From: DATAXP01 sp963708675
GTDB lineage: Bacteria; Planctomycetota; Planctomycetia; Pirellulales; PNKZ01
Direction of reading: 5' to 3'
Assembly: GCA_963708675.1 (NCBI GenBank)
Contig: CAVPTO010000003.1
Span: forward strand, 62,001 to 126,000
DNA: 64,000 bases
Below are positions 26,010 to 35,534 of this stretch, piece by piece. The translations under genes were made by a program, and so were the position numbers. The notes beneath the pieces are model-generated. The model made no database searches and had not been told where the DNA came from. It was given only the letters and a program-made list of their open reading frames with translations. Every line of letters starts with the position of its first letter. The first letter of the stretch is position 1.

Positions 26010-28439
26010 ATGCCAATTGAAGTGATGGAACAGAACCTCGAAGCGAACGAGAACGATCTGAAAGCAGTCAACGCAAACGGCCCACTTTCGCCCGAGCTAC
26101 TTCGCAAGGTCAACGCCTATTGGCGCACCGCCAACTATCTTTCGGTCGGGCAGATTTATCTCTACGACAATCCGCTACTGAAAGAGCCGCTGACACTTTC
26201 GCACGTGAAGCCGCTGGTCGTTGGGCACTGGGGCACGACGCCAGGCCAGAACTTCATCTACGTGCATCTGAACCGGGTCATTAAGAAGTACGACCTGGAC
26301 ATGTTCTACATCGCCGGTCCCGGTCACGGTGGCCCGGCCATCGTGGGGAATGTTTACCTCGAAGGCACTTGGAGTGAGGTTTATCCGAACATCACGCAGG
26401 ATAAGGCTGGGCTCAAAAAACTGTTCAAACAGTTCTCGTTTCCCGGCGGGATATCCAGCCATGTGGCGCCGACGACACCCGGGTCGATTCATGAAGGAGG
26501 CGAACTGGGATACTCGCTCAGCCACGCGTTCGGGGCCGCGTTTGACAACCCCGACCTGATCGTCGCCTGCGTTGTCGGCGACGGCGAAGCGGAGACAGGC
26601 CCGTTGGCAACTGCATGGCAGTCCAACAAACTTCTCGACCCGATTACCGATGGCGCGGTGCTGCCGATCCTGCACCTCAACGGTTACAAGATCAGCAACC
26701 CCACAGTTTTGGCGCGCATCGAGCACGAGGAACTAGAACAGTTCTTTCGAGGTTGTGGCTGGACGCCCTACTTTGTGGAAGGCGATGACCCGGCAACGAT
26801 GCATCAGCTCATGGCCGCTACTCTCGAAACGGCCATTGAGGACATTCGAGAGATCCAAACCAGTGCGCGGCACAACAAGGACACCACGCGGCCGCGCTGG
26901 CCGATGATTGTTCTCAAGTCGCCGAAGGGTTGGACGGGACCGAAAGTCGTCGACGGTCTGCAAGTCGAAGGCACGTTCCGAGCGCACCAGGTGCCGCTGC
27001 TTGTGGATGATGCGCATCCCGCGCACGTCAAGCAGCTTGAAAGTTGGATGAAGAGCTACAAAGCAGAAGAGCTCTTCGACGAAACTGGCCGACTCATTCC
27101 AGAGCTTGCCGAGCTGGCACCCAAGGGCGAACGGCGGATGGGCGCCAATCCGCACGCCAACGGCGGCATTCTGCTGCGCGATCTGCGCATGCCCGACTTC
27201 CACGACCACGCGGTGCATGTGCCGTCGCCTGGCGCTGTTTACGGCCAGGACACGCTCGTACTTGGCAAGTTCCTTCGCGACGTGGCCAAGCTGAATCAGG
27301 AGCAGCGCAATTTCCGGGTCTTCGGCCCCGATGAGACGCTCTCGAATCTCCTGGGCGCGGTGTTTGAAGTTACGAATCGTCAGTGGGATGCCCGGGAACA
27401 AAGCAACGACGAATTCCTCGCGCCCACGGGACGCGTGTTGGATTCGATGCTCAGCGAGCACCAGTGCGAAGGTTGGCTGGAGGGATATTTGCTGACCGGA
27501 CGGCACGGGCTATTCAACAGCTACGAGGCCTTCATCCGCATCGTCGACTCGATGTTCAGCCAGCACGCCAAGTGGCTGAAGGTAACGTCGGAACTCCCCT
27601 GGCGCCGGAAGATTGCCTCGCTGAACTACCTGCTCGCCTCACACGTCTGGCAGCAGGATCACAACGGCTTCACTCACCAAGATCCCGGCTTCATCGACCA
27701 TGTGATCAACAAGAAGGCCGATATTGTGCGCGTCTATCTACCTCCCGACGCCAATTGCTTGTTGTCGGTTTTTGATCACTGTTTGCGCAGTCGGCACTAT
27801 GTGAACGTGGTAGTCGCAGGGAAGCACGCGCTGCCCCAATGGCTGACAATGGATGCCGCCGTGGTTCATTGCACGGAAGGCATCGGCATCTGGCAATGGG
27901 CCAGTAACGACCAGAATGTCGAACCGGATGTGGTGATGGCTTGTTGCGGCGACACACCCACGCTGGAGATTCTGGCCGCCGTTTCCATTCTTCGCCAACA
28001 TCTGCCCGACCTGAAAATCCGCGTGATCAATGTTGTCGATCTGATGAAGCTACAGTCCGCGAGCGAGCACCCGCACGGGCTCAGCGAAACGGATTACGAT
28101 TCGCTGTTCACCAAAGATAAGCACATCATCTTTGGCTTTCATGGATACTCCTCGGTGGTCCATCGGCTGACCTATCGCCGGACCAACCGCAATCTGCACG
28201 TTCGGGGCTACAAGGAAGAGGGCACGATCACGACGGCCTTCGACATGCGCGTGCAGAACGACCTGGATCGCTTCCATCTGGTTCAAGACGTCGTCGATCG
28301 CTTGCCGCAATTGGGCACCAAGGGCGCGTATCTGAAGCAGATGGTTCAGGACAAGTTAATCGAGCACAAACATTACATCGACCAGCACGGCCAAGACCTG
28401 CCGGAGATCCGCAACTGGAAGTGGAGCACTCCTCAATGA
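26010..28439 (+). CDS. xfp: Xylulose-5-phosphate/fructose-6-phosphate phosphoketolase
   Basis: 809 residues, the usual length for this ThDP enzyme, which cleaves xylulose-5-P or fructose-6-P with phosphate to acetyl phosphate plus an aldose phosphate. Family motifs: GPGHGGPAIVGNVYLEGTWS, the ThDP/Mg site VVGDGEAETGPLATAWQSNK near residue 190, and KVTSELPWRRKIASLNYLLA. A GGAAGAAG ribosome site precedes ATG 26010. It heads a three-gene operon coupled by ATGA overlaps, behind leader copy A. Acetyl phosphate production together with a proton-pumping ATPase suits energy supply under low respiration; that role is inferred. Confidence 0.96.
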   Translation: MPIEVMEQNLEANENDLKAVNANGPLSPELLRKVNAYWRTANYLSVGQIYLYDNPLLKEPLTLSHVKPLVVGHWGTTPGQNFIYVHLNRVIKKYDLDMFYIAGPGHGGPAIVGNVYLEGTWSEVYPNITQDKAGLKKLFKQFSFPGGISSHVAPTTPGSIHEGGELGYSLSHAFGAAFDNPDLIVACVVGDGEAETGPLATAWQSNKLLDPITDGAVLPILHLNGYKISNPTVLARIEHEELEQFFRGCGWTPYFVEGDDPATMHQLMAATLETAIEDIREIQTSARHNKDTTRPRWPMIVLKSPKGWTGPKVVDGLQVEGTFRAHQVPLLVDDAHPAHVKQLESWMKSYKAEELFDETGRLIPELAELAPKGERRMGANPHANGGILLRDLRMPDFHDHAVHVPSPGAVYGQDTLVLGKFLRDVAKLNQEQRNFRVFGPDETLSNLLGAVFEVTNRQWDAREQSNDEFLAPTGRVLDSMLSEHQCEGWLEGYLLTGRHGLFNSYEAFIRIVDSMFSQHAKWLKVTSELPWRRKIASLNYLLASHVWQQDHNGFTHQDPGFIDHVINKKADIVRVYLPPDANCLLSVFDHCLRSRHYVNVVVAGKHALPQWLTMDAAVVHCTEGIGIWQWASNDQNVEPDVVMACCGDTPTLEILAAVSILRQHLPDLKIRVINVVDLMKLQSASEHPHGLSETDYDSLFTKDKHIIFGFHGYSSVVHRLTYRRTNRNLHVRGYKEEGTITTAFDMRVQNDLDRFHLVQDVVDRLPQLGTKGAYLKQMVQDKLIEHKHYIDQHGQDLPEIRNWKWSTPQ

Positions 28440-29461
28440 ACGTGCACGTGCTGACAGACACCGCGAAAGCGCTGGTCGCTAGCGACAAGGGCTTGCTCGC
28501 GATGGATGAAAGTAATCCGACGTGCAACAAGCGGTTCGCGAAGCTAGCGATTCCTCAGACTGAGGAAGCCCGGCGTGCTTATCGGGAGTTGATTGTGACC
28601 ACCCCCGATCTCGGCCAGTGCATCAGTGGCGCGATCCTCTACGACGAGACAATCCACCAGCGAAAGAAAGACGGCACGGCCTTTGTCAAAGCCATCATCG
28701 GTGCGGGAATCATTCCCGGCATCAAAGTGGACACTGGCGCCAAGGATCTGGCCGGCTTTCCAGGCGAGAAAGTCACGGAGGGTTTGGACGGTTTGGCCTC
28801 TCGCGTCCATGAATATTTTCGAATGGGCGCTCGCTTTGCCAAGTGGCGGGCTGTGATTGCCATCGACACCGGCATTCCCACGCGGAGTTGCATTGATGCG
28901 AACGCGCACGCGTTGGCTCGCTACGCCGCAATCTGCCAGGAGGCAGGGCTGGTCCCGATCGTCGAGCCAGAAGTGCTCATGGATGGGTCACATGATATCG
29001 AGAGATGCTGCGAAGTAACTGAGCAAGTCCTTCACGCGGTGTTCAATCAACTGAATGCTCAGCGTGTAATACTCGAAGGCATGATCCTCAAACCCAATAT
29101 GGTGCTTCCGGGTTTGAGCTGTCCCAAGCAAGAGACGGTAGACGTAGTGGCCGACGCTACAGTGCGGTGTCTCTTGCGAGCCGTCCCTGCTGCCGTTCCA
29201 GGGATCGCATTCTTGTCGGGCGGTCAACCTGCTGAATTGGCATCGGCGCGTCTGAATGCGATGAATGTTCGATTCAAGTCGCGACTCCCTTGGGCATTGA
29301 CGTTTTCGTTTGCTCGCGCCATCCAACAACCGGCGTTGGAGATCTGGCACGGCCATGAGGCCAGCGTGCCTGCAGCTCAGCGAGCGCTGTATCACCGGGC
29401 CAGGTGCAACACGGCTGCCCGCCGCGGTGAATACACTTCCGCAATGGAAAGGACGACATGA
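28436..29461 (+). CDS. Class I fructose-bisphosphate aldolase
   Basis: 341 residues from ATG 28436, overlapping the xfp stop. Class I (Schiff base) aldolase: DKGLLAMDESNPTCNKRF at the N-terminus, AKWRAVIAIDTG in the middle, and the lysine in LEGMILKPNMVLPG at about residue 218. LSGGQ near 29217 is the phosphate-binding loop. The C-terminus ends in the short basic stretch RRGEYTSAMERTT in place of the conserved terminal Tyr of animal enzymes. It links hexose bisphosphate to triose phosphate beside phosphoketolase. The stop overlaps the next start (ATGA). Confidence 0.95.
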   Translation: MNVHVLTDTAKALVASDKGLLAMDESNPTCNKRFAKLAIPQTEEARRAYRELIVTTPDLGQCISGAILYDETIHQRKKDGTAFVKAIIGAGIIPGIKVDTGAKDLAGFPGEKVTEGLDGLASRVHEYFRMGARFAKWRAVIAIDTGIPTRSCIDANAHALARYAAICQEAGLVPIVEPEVLMDGSHDIERCCEVTEQVLHAVFNQLNAQRVILEGMILKPNMVLPGLSCPKQETVDVVADATVRCLLRAVPAAVPGIAFLSGGQPAELASARLNAMNVRFKSRLPWALTFSFARAIQQPALEIWHGHEASVPAAQRALYHRARCNTAARRGEYTSAMERTT

Positions 29462-32196
29462 GCGCAACAAATACCAGCCACGCCGATGCTTCTCAATCGA
29501 AGCCTGATGCGAAGGACGATCTCAAGACTCTGTCTATGGCAGAAGTGGAAAAGAAATTGCAGTCGTCGTCAGACGGTCTCACGGCTGCTGAGGCGAAGAA
29601 GCGACTGACGCAATATGGCCCCAACGAGATTAAAGAAGAGAAGACCAACGCGATCCTGAAATTCCTCAGCTATTTCTGGGGACCGATCCCGTGGATGATT
29701 GAAATCGCGGTGATTCTTTCGGCCGTGGTCAGACACTGGGAGGATTTTGGCATCATCCTCTTTTTGCTTGTTTGCAACGCCGTGGTTGGATTCTGGGAAG
29801 AACGTCAGGCAGGCAACGCCATCGACGCCTTGAAGGCCAGGCTCGCGATCAAGGCCCGGGTGAAGCGGGATGGGAAGTGGATCAATCCGGCGGCGAGCGA
29901 GTTGGTGCCAGGCGACGTCATCCGCTTGCGACTCGGAGACATTGTACCGGCCGATGCGCGCTTGCTGGACGGCGACGAGGTGTCGGTCGATCAATCCGCG
30001 CTGACCGGAGAGTCACTGCCCGCCACGCGCAAACCCGGCGAGGCAGTGTTTTCCGGTTCGATCATGCGCCGGGGTGAAATCGGCGCGTTGGTCTACGCCA
30101 CAGGCGCCAACACCTACTTTGGCGAGACGGCAAAGCTGGTGCAGGAGGCGCACACCGTCAGCCATTTTCAGCAGGCCGTACTGAAGATCGGCAAGTACCT
30201 GATCATCCTCGCGGTGGCTCTGGTGGCAGTGATTATTGCTGTCGGTGTCTACCGCGGTGAACCGATGCTGTACGCGGAACCTCCCAAGGACCCCGTCCTT
30301 TTATTCGCCCTCATCCTCATGGTCGCAGCCATTCCTGTCGCTATGCCGACGGTGTTGTCGGTGACGATGGCAGTCGGTGCGCGCAAACTCGCCAAGAAGC
30401 AAGCGATCGTGAGCAAGTTGGTGGCCATCGAGGAATTGGCCGGCGTCGACGTGCTGTGCGCCGATAAGACCGGCACCTTAACGCAGAACAAGTTGACGCT
30501 GGGCGATCCCTTCAGCGTGAACAATGTTTCCGCCGACCAGGTGATCCTCGATGGAGCTCTGGCGTCGCGTTCGGACAATGACGACACCATTGATCTGGCG
30601 GTGCTGGCCGGCCTGAAAGATCAGGACGCGTTGAAGAGCTACGACGTGGTGCATTTCATGCCATTCGACCCGGTGCACAAACGCACCGAGGCCACGGTCA
30701 AAGCCAAGGATGGAAAAACGTTCAAGGTGACCAAGGGTGCGCCGCAGGTGATCTTGAAGTTGTCGGCGGATGCCGCACAGGTGAAGCCCGCCGCCGACAA
30801 AGCCGTCGACGGCTTTGCCGCACGCGGCTTTCGCTCGCTGGGTGTGGCGCGGGCCGACGGGGACGGCCCGTGGAAGTTTCTCGGTGTGTTGCCGCTATTC
30901 GATCCGCCGCGAGACGATGCCAAGGCCACGGTCGCCACCGCGCGCCAGATGGGCGTGAAGATCAAGATGGTGACAGGCGACGCGCTGGCCATCGCTAAGG
31001 AGACCGCCAAGATTCTGCACATGGGCACTGACATCCTCGATGCCGCCAGCCTGGGCGACTCGAAAAAAGAAGAGACCGCCAAGGTGAGTGCGTCCATCGA
31101 AAACGCCGACGGTTTCGCTCAGGTGTTTCCCGAGCACAAGTTCCACATTATTGACGTTCTACAAAAGCGCGGCCACATCGTTGGCATGACGGGCGACGGG
31201 GTGAATGATGCCCCCGCGCTGAAGAAGGCCGATTGCGGTATCGCCGTTTCCGGCGCGACGGACGCGGCCCGCGCGGCAGCGTCCATCGTGCTGGTAGCGC
31301 CCGGTCTGTCGGTGATCATCGACGCGATCAAAGAGAGCCGGAAAATCTTCCAGCGGATGAACAGCTATGCGATCTACCGCATCGCCGAGACGCTGCGCGT
31401 GCTGTTGTTAATGACGCTGTCGATCCTGATCTTCAGGTTTTATCCGGTGACCGCGGTAATGATCGTGATGATCGCATTACTCAACGACGGAGCCATCCTG
31501 TCCATTGCCTATGACAACGTTCATTACAGGAACCAACCCGAGGCCTGGAACATGCCCATGGTGCTGGGGATCTCTACGGTCCTGGGTGTTATCGGCGTCG
31601 TGTCTGCGTTTGGCCTGTTTTATCTTGGCGAAGTGATATTTGGCCTCGACCGTGCGGTCATTCAGACGCTGATCTATCTGAAGCTGTCTGTAGCCGGGCA
31701 CCTGACGATCTTCCTGACTCGCACACGCGGCCCATTCTGGTCGATTCGCCCCGCGCGCATATTGTGGGTGGCCGTGCTCGGCACGCAAATCGTGGCGACC
31801 ATGATTGCGGTCTTTGGGTTTCTCATGGAGCCGCTCCCATGGAAATGGGCAGTGTTCGTGTGGGGCTATGCTCTCGCATGGTTTCTAGTGAATGACCGCG
31901 TGAAACTGCTCGCCTATTGGGTTTTGGATCGCAACAAAGCAGGAGCCACATTGGAAGTCAGCGCTGAGTATAAACCTGACGCCAATCCCGATGTTAACGC
32001 TCAGACAAATTCCGAAACCAAAACCGAAGCTAAGCTTGATGACAAGCCGAAGACGCACCCCGATTTGACACCGCAGATCGCTAAGCGAGCGTATGAACTC
32101 TACGAGGCGCGAGGACGTCAGGGCGATTCGGCAGTTCAGGATTGGGAGCAGGCGAGGCGAGACGTTCAAAAAGATGAAGCCAAATGGGTGCCTTAA
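29458..32196 (+). CDS. Plasma-membrane proton-efflux P-type ATPase with C-terminal DUF2934-like tail
   Basis: 912 residues, P3A-type H+-ATPase. The actuator loop has LTGESLPATRKPGE; the phosphorylated Asp is in CADKTGTLTQNKL (residue 336); the nucleotide domain has TKGAPQVI; the hinge is MTGDGVNDAPALKKADCG. The last helices lie at IAETLRVLLLMTLSILIFRF and beyond. After residue 830 a charged linker (Asp/Asn/Thr/Lys repeats) leads to a tail reading IAKRAYELYEARGRQGDSAV, which resembles the small DUF2934 domain and is unusual on a pump. It exports protons at ATP cost, consistent with acid or energy stress. Third gene of the xfp operon. Confidence 0.94.
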   Translation: MSATNTSHADASQSKPDAKDDLKTLSMAEVEKKLQSSSDGLTAAEAKKRLTQYGPNEIKEEKTNAILKFLSYFWGPIPWMIEIAVILSAVVRHWEDFGIILFLLVCNAVVGFWEERQAGNAIDALKARLAIKARVKRDGKWINPAASELVPGDVIRLRLGDIVPADARLLDGDEVSVDQSALTGESLPATRKPGEAVFSGSIMRRGEIGALVYATGANTYFGETAKLVQEAHTVSHFQQAVLKIGKYLIILAVALVAVIIAVGVYRGEPMLYAEPPKDPVLLFALILMVAAIPVAMPTVLSVTMAVGARKLAKKQAIVSKLVAIEELAGVDVLCADKTGTLTQNKLTLGDPFSVNNVSADQVILDGALASRSDNDDTIDLAVLAGLKDQDALKSYDVVHFMPFDPVHKRTEATVKAKDGKTFKVTKGAPQVILKLSADAAQVKPAADKAVDGFAARGFRSLGVARADGDGPWKFLGVLPLFDPPRDDAKATVATARQMGVKIKMVTGDALAIAKETAKILHMGTDILDAASLGDSKKEETAKVSASIENADGFAQVFPEHKFHIIDVLQKRGHIVGMTGDGVNDAPALKKADCGIAVSGATDAARAAASIVLVAPGLSVIIDAIKESRKIFQRMNSYAIYRIAETLRVLLLMTLSILIFRFYPVTAVMIVMIALLNDGAILSIAYDNVHYRNQPEAWNMPMVLGISTVLGVIGVVSAFGLFYLGEVIFGLDRAVIQTLIYLKLSVAGHLTIFLTRTRGPFWSIRPARILWVAVLGTQIVATMIAVFGFLMEPLPWKWAVFVWGYALAWFLVNDRVKLLAYWVLDRNKAGATLEVSAEYKPDANPDVNAQTNSETKTEAKLDDKPKTHPDLTPQIAKRAYELYEARGRQGDSAVQDWEQARRDVQKDEAKWVP

Positions 32197-32211
32197 GCTG
32201 GAAACCAAAGG

Positions 32212-32975
32212 CTAGGCTTTGTCTGAAAACTGCTCTTTCGTTGCAGGATCGATTTCGCGCATGTGAGATGAGCGTTGACGACATCTTGCCACGGAGGGCG
32301 AGCCCATGCTGCGACACCGACTTACAGACGACCATTGGGAAGTGATCGAAGACCTGTTTCCAAAGCCGGCGCGGACGGGCCGGCCGCCCGCGATCCGCGC
32401 GTGATGGTTGATGCCATCTTGTGGGTCTTGCGGACAGACTCGCCGTGGCGTGATGTGCCGGAGGAGTTGGCGCCGTCGCAAACGGTTTGGCACCACTTCG
32501 ACCAGTGGAACGCCAGCGGTTTGTTGGACGAGATTCTCAATCGGCTTCGCGGCACACGTGGACGTCGGCGCAATCGACGACCAACTGTGGTGCGTGGATG
32601 GCACGGTCGTACGCGCGGCGCACTGCGCCTCGGGGGGTGGAAAAAAAGCGACCCCGACGAGCCCGCGGACCATGCGTTGGGCCTCTCGCGAGGCGGTTTC
32701 TCGACGAAGATCCATCTCCTCTGCGACCGCCACGGCCACCCGCTCCACTTCCACCTCACGCCCGGACAAACCCACGAGACGCAAGCCCTGATCGAGTTGC
32801 TCGAAGGGGCCGAGGTCACCGACTACGACCACGTGCCGATAGCCTACCCCGTGCAAGGCCCACGATCTCGTAATCATGCTGCACGTCATGGAGCGCTAAC
32901 GCACCGTCTTTACTCAGCGCCAAGACACGATTGCTTTTTCACGCATGTGGGCGTCGAAGAGATCCTTAGGTAGTT
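32212..32975 (+). mobile_element. Truncated IS5-type insertion sequence
   Basis: A left end beginning near 32215 (GGCTTTGTCTGAAAACTGC) has the look of an IS5-group terminal repeat next to CTAG. I find no matching inverted copy to the right, so the right end is lost. Transposase remains fill 32306 to about 32900. Located just downstream of the stress island, with lower-GC genes beyond, it may mark an island boundary. Confidence 0.7.
32306..32900 (+). pseudogene. IS5-family transposase remnant
   Basis: Sense moves through at least three frame changes: LTDDHWEVIEDLFPKPARTG up to a TGA at 32402, then VMVDAILWVLRTDSPWRDVP and VWHHFDQWNASGLLDEILNR, then in another frame AIDDQLWCVDGTVVRAAHC (first catalytic Asp), and back to GLSRGGFSTKIHLLCDRHG. 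The second Asp and the Glu of the DDE site are missing, and similarity ends near 32840. It cannot be functional. Confidence 0.85.
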
Positions 32976-33074
32976 CAAGTCGCCTCTGATCTTAGCGAGC
33001 CAGCGAGTGCTGCCAAATGGCATCGGAATCGTTAGACTGACTAGCGTCCAAGACATGAGCGAAAGAGCGTCGAT

Positions 33075-34094
33075 ATGACCTGGGTTTACGACCCCGACCA
33101 CAACAAGTCGATCAGCCATAAGCAGATCCGGCAGAAGCTCGCTAAAACAATGAATCAGTTGCGATCCGGCAAGAACCCCAGGCCAGTTTCCTTTCGCATG
33201 AAGCCGAAGAAGAAGGCCGACGAAACGTACCCGCTCAAGCTCACACAGCAGCAACGTAAGACGCTGATCCATTGCACACGCCTGCGGCTGAGCCTCAAGA
33301 AGAAGATCGAGGCTGCCGGTGCAGGAACGCAGGTCATCGGCTTCACACGGAAAGAACTCGACCATTTGAACGACGAGATCTCCACGGCTGCGATCTACGC
33401 ACCGAGCCCCCATAAGAAGCGGCTAATTACCTTGCTGGGAAAAGTCGCCGCATTCTTCGAAGACGAAAACGAGGAGGTCTTCGTGATCGACGCTTCAACA
33501 TCTCGAAAGAATCGATCAGGCAGGTCCGGTCTTCTGTACCAATTCAAGATCACGCTGCACGACTCAAAGCCGCCGATCTGGCGACGAGTCCAGGTGGCCG
33601 ACTGCACGCTCGACAAGCTCCACGAGCATATCCAAACGGCGATGGGCTGGGAGAACTCGCACCTTCACCAGTTCGAGATCTCCGGTAATCGCTACGGGGA
33701 TCCGAAATTGCTTGGCGGCATGGGTCTGAACGAGTTCAAGAACTCGCTCAAGACGAAGTTGAGCGAGATCCTTCCTGCAAACGGGAAGAAGTTTCGATTC
33801 AGATACGAGTACGACTTCGGCGATGGATGGCTGCACGAGATCTTGTTCGAGGGCTGCCCTGAGCCCGAGAAGGGTATGAAGTATCCGCTATGCGTCGAAG
33901 GGGAGCGTGCTTGCCCGCCAGACGATTGCGGCGGCATCTGGGGCTACTACGAAATGCTCTCTGCTTTGGCTGACCCCACGAATGAACAGCACGATCACTT
34001 CATGGAGTGGATCGGTGAAGTCGATCCCGACGAGTTCAATGCGGTCAAAGCAACCAAAGAGATGAAGAAGGGACTGCCCAGCTGGAGAGAATAA
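33075..34094 (+). CDS. Plasmid pRiA4b ORF-3-like protein
   Basis: 339 residues. The C-terminal half is the pRiA4b ORF-3 domain: QFKITLHDSKPPIWRRVQVA, the LHEHIQTAMGWENSHLHQFE segment, YEYDFGDGWLHEILFE, and PPDDCGGIWGYYEML. The N-terminal 150 residues are basic and helical, without a recognised domain. The family is spread by plasmids and mobile DNA; its action is unknown. The position directly after an IS remnant, and the unlinked neighbours, fit acquisition by transfer. Confidence 0.85.
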   Translation: MTWVYDPDHNKSISHKQIRQKLAKTMNQLRSGKNPRPVSFRMKPKKKADETYPLKLTQQQRKTLIHCTRLRLSLKKKIEAAGAGTQVIGFTRKELDHLNDEISTAAIYAPSPHKKRLITLLGKVAAFFEDENEEVFVIDASTSRKNRSGRSGLLYQFKITLHDSKPPIWRRVQVADCTLDKLHEHIQTAMGWENSHLHQFEISGNRYGDPKLLGGMGLNEFKNSLKTKLSEILPANGKKFRFRYEYDFGDGWLHEILFEGCPEPEKGMKYPLCVEGERACPPDDCGGIWGYYEMLSALADPTNEQHDHFMEWIGEVDPDEFNAVKATKEMKKGLPSWRE

Positions 34095-34147
34095 TGGGCA
34101 TCATTATCACCTGATACGAAGTCCAGTCACTCCAATCGGAGCGGGAC

Positions 34148-35176
34148 ATGCGGGCCACACTGATCTGTATGACAAATGCGCTAGCCAGCAGTTGTCTGTT
34201 ATCTGCCGTTATCGCATTTTGTGCGAGGATTTGTTCTGCCCATGAAGTGGGGGATATGGTTGTCGTAATCCACGATGCGAATCTATATGACGGCGATCGA
34301 GTTGTCGATCGAGTGTACCCCGGCATAACGTTGAGGATCTTGAAATGGCAGCCCGATAAAATCTGGGTAAGTGCCTCAAAACCTGGATGGCTAGAAACCC
34401 GATACGTGGTCTCGTTTGAAAGGGGCATCGAAGCACTGACAGACGTTATCCATCTAAACCCAGATGACCCCTCTTATCTCCGAGGCAGAGGGATCGTGTG
34501 GAGGGAAAAGCATAACATCGATCTTGCAATCGCCGATTTTAATGAGGCGCTCCGCCTCGCTCCCAAGTCAGCGGCTATCTACAACGATCTAGGAATTGCG
34601 AGAAGAGATAACGAGGAATACGACCAAGCAATTAACGACTTCAGCAAAGCGATCCAACTCAGTCCGGGTTATTCAGGGTATTACAACAACCGAGGACGTG
34701 CCTTTCAACTTATGGGAGAATACGGCAGGGCAATTTCTGACCACAACGAATCAATTCGTCTCGATCCACTCAATTCGTATGCGTTTGTAAATCGAGGTAT
34801 TGCGTGGAACATTCAGGGCAAATTCAAAGAGGCAACTGCGGACTATAAGGAGGCCCTACGGTTGGACCCTCTAATGTCTTGGGCTCTCTATCGTCTCGCT
34901 TGGCTTCAGGCAACGTGCCCGGACCCCAAATACCGCAATGGAAAGGCCGCCGTCGAAAATGCCAAGAAGCTTTGCGAGCAGACTGCATGGGGTGATCCTT
35001 CCTACATTGAGGCCCTTGCGGCTGCATATGCCGAAGAGGAGAGCTTCATTGAAGCAATGAGTTGGCAACAACACGCAAGCGACCTCAACACCAACAAAGT
35101 GTTGAAAGCGAAAAGCCAAAACCGTCTTCAACTCTATAATCAGGGTATGCCGTATCGGGATCTGCCGAAACGTTAG
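34148..35176 (+). CDS. Exported TPR-repeat protein
   Basis: 342 residues with an N-terminal signal (CLLSAVIAFCARICSA) and a small SH3-like beta region (VGDMVVVIHDANLYDGD), then at least four tetratricopeptide repeats, for example DLAIADFNEALRLAPKSAAI, QAINDFSKAIQLSPGYSGYY and EATADYKEALRLDP. It then has a helical tail reading LAWLQATCPDPKYRNG, a segment seen in planctomycete TPR proteins. Lower GC than its surroundings. A protein-binding role is likely, partner unknown. Confidence 0.85.
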   Translation: MRATLICMTNALASSCLLSAVIAFCARICSAHEVGDMVVVIHDANLYDGDRVVDRVYPGITLRILKWQPDKIWVSASKPGWLETRYVVSFERGIEALTDVIHLNPDDPSYLRGRGIVWREKHNIDLAIADFNEALRLAPKSAAIYNDLGIARRDNEEYDQAINDFSKAIQLSPGYSGYYNNRGRAFQLMGEYGRAISDHNESIRLDPLNSYAFVNRGIAWNIQGKFKEATADYKEALRLDPLMSWALYRLAWLQATCPDPKYRNGKAAVENAKKLCEQTAWGDPSYIEALAAAYAEEESFIEAMSWQQHASDLNTNKVLKAKSQNRLQLYNQGMPYRDLPKR

Positions 35177-35534
35177 GCGTTTCCCAATCGACGTCTCATC
35201 TCGCCCTTTTTATGAACTCGGGACAGCCCCAGCCGCCCCAGCCGAACCGATAAAAAAAGGGCAAATCTGTTGTGCCCTTATCCATCGGGATTTCGGTGCC
35301 TCGGCGATACCTCTTTCACCGGTCCATTGCAGCTCGGGAAAGAAGATCAAGTCGTCATTGGACCATGGGGGATCGAGAATTTAGCCATTAGCTTTGATCC
35401 AGCCGTGTTCGAGGAGCATTGGGGCTGATATGTCGAGCTGGTTCGCTAAGCAGCTTATTGGACAGGCACGAAGGGAGAGGGCTTCCCGAATCTCCAGTCC
35501 ATTTGCCACGACGCGCTCTAAGCCGGTTGTTATT
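35177..35534. other. Intergenic stretch with a possible gene remnant
   Basis: 358 bases. On the plus strand 35258-35426 is open and ends with TSFTGPLQLGKEDQVVIGPW, then ISFDPAVFEEHWG and stop; it has protein-like composition but no start or family I recognise. A run of seven A (35253-35259) follows CAGCCGCCCCAGCCG. Otherwise nothing is seen. Confidence 0.35.
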
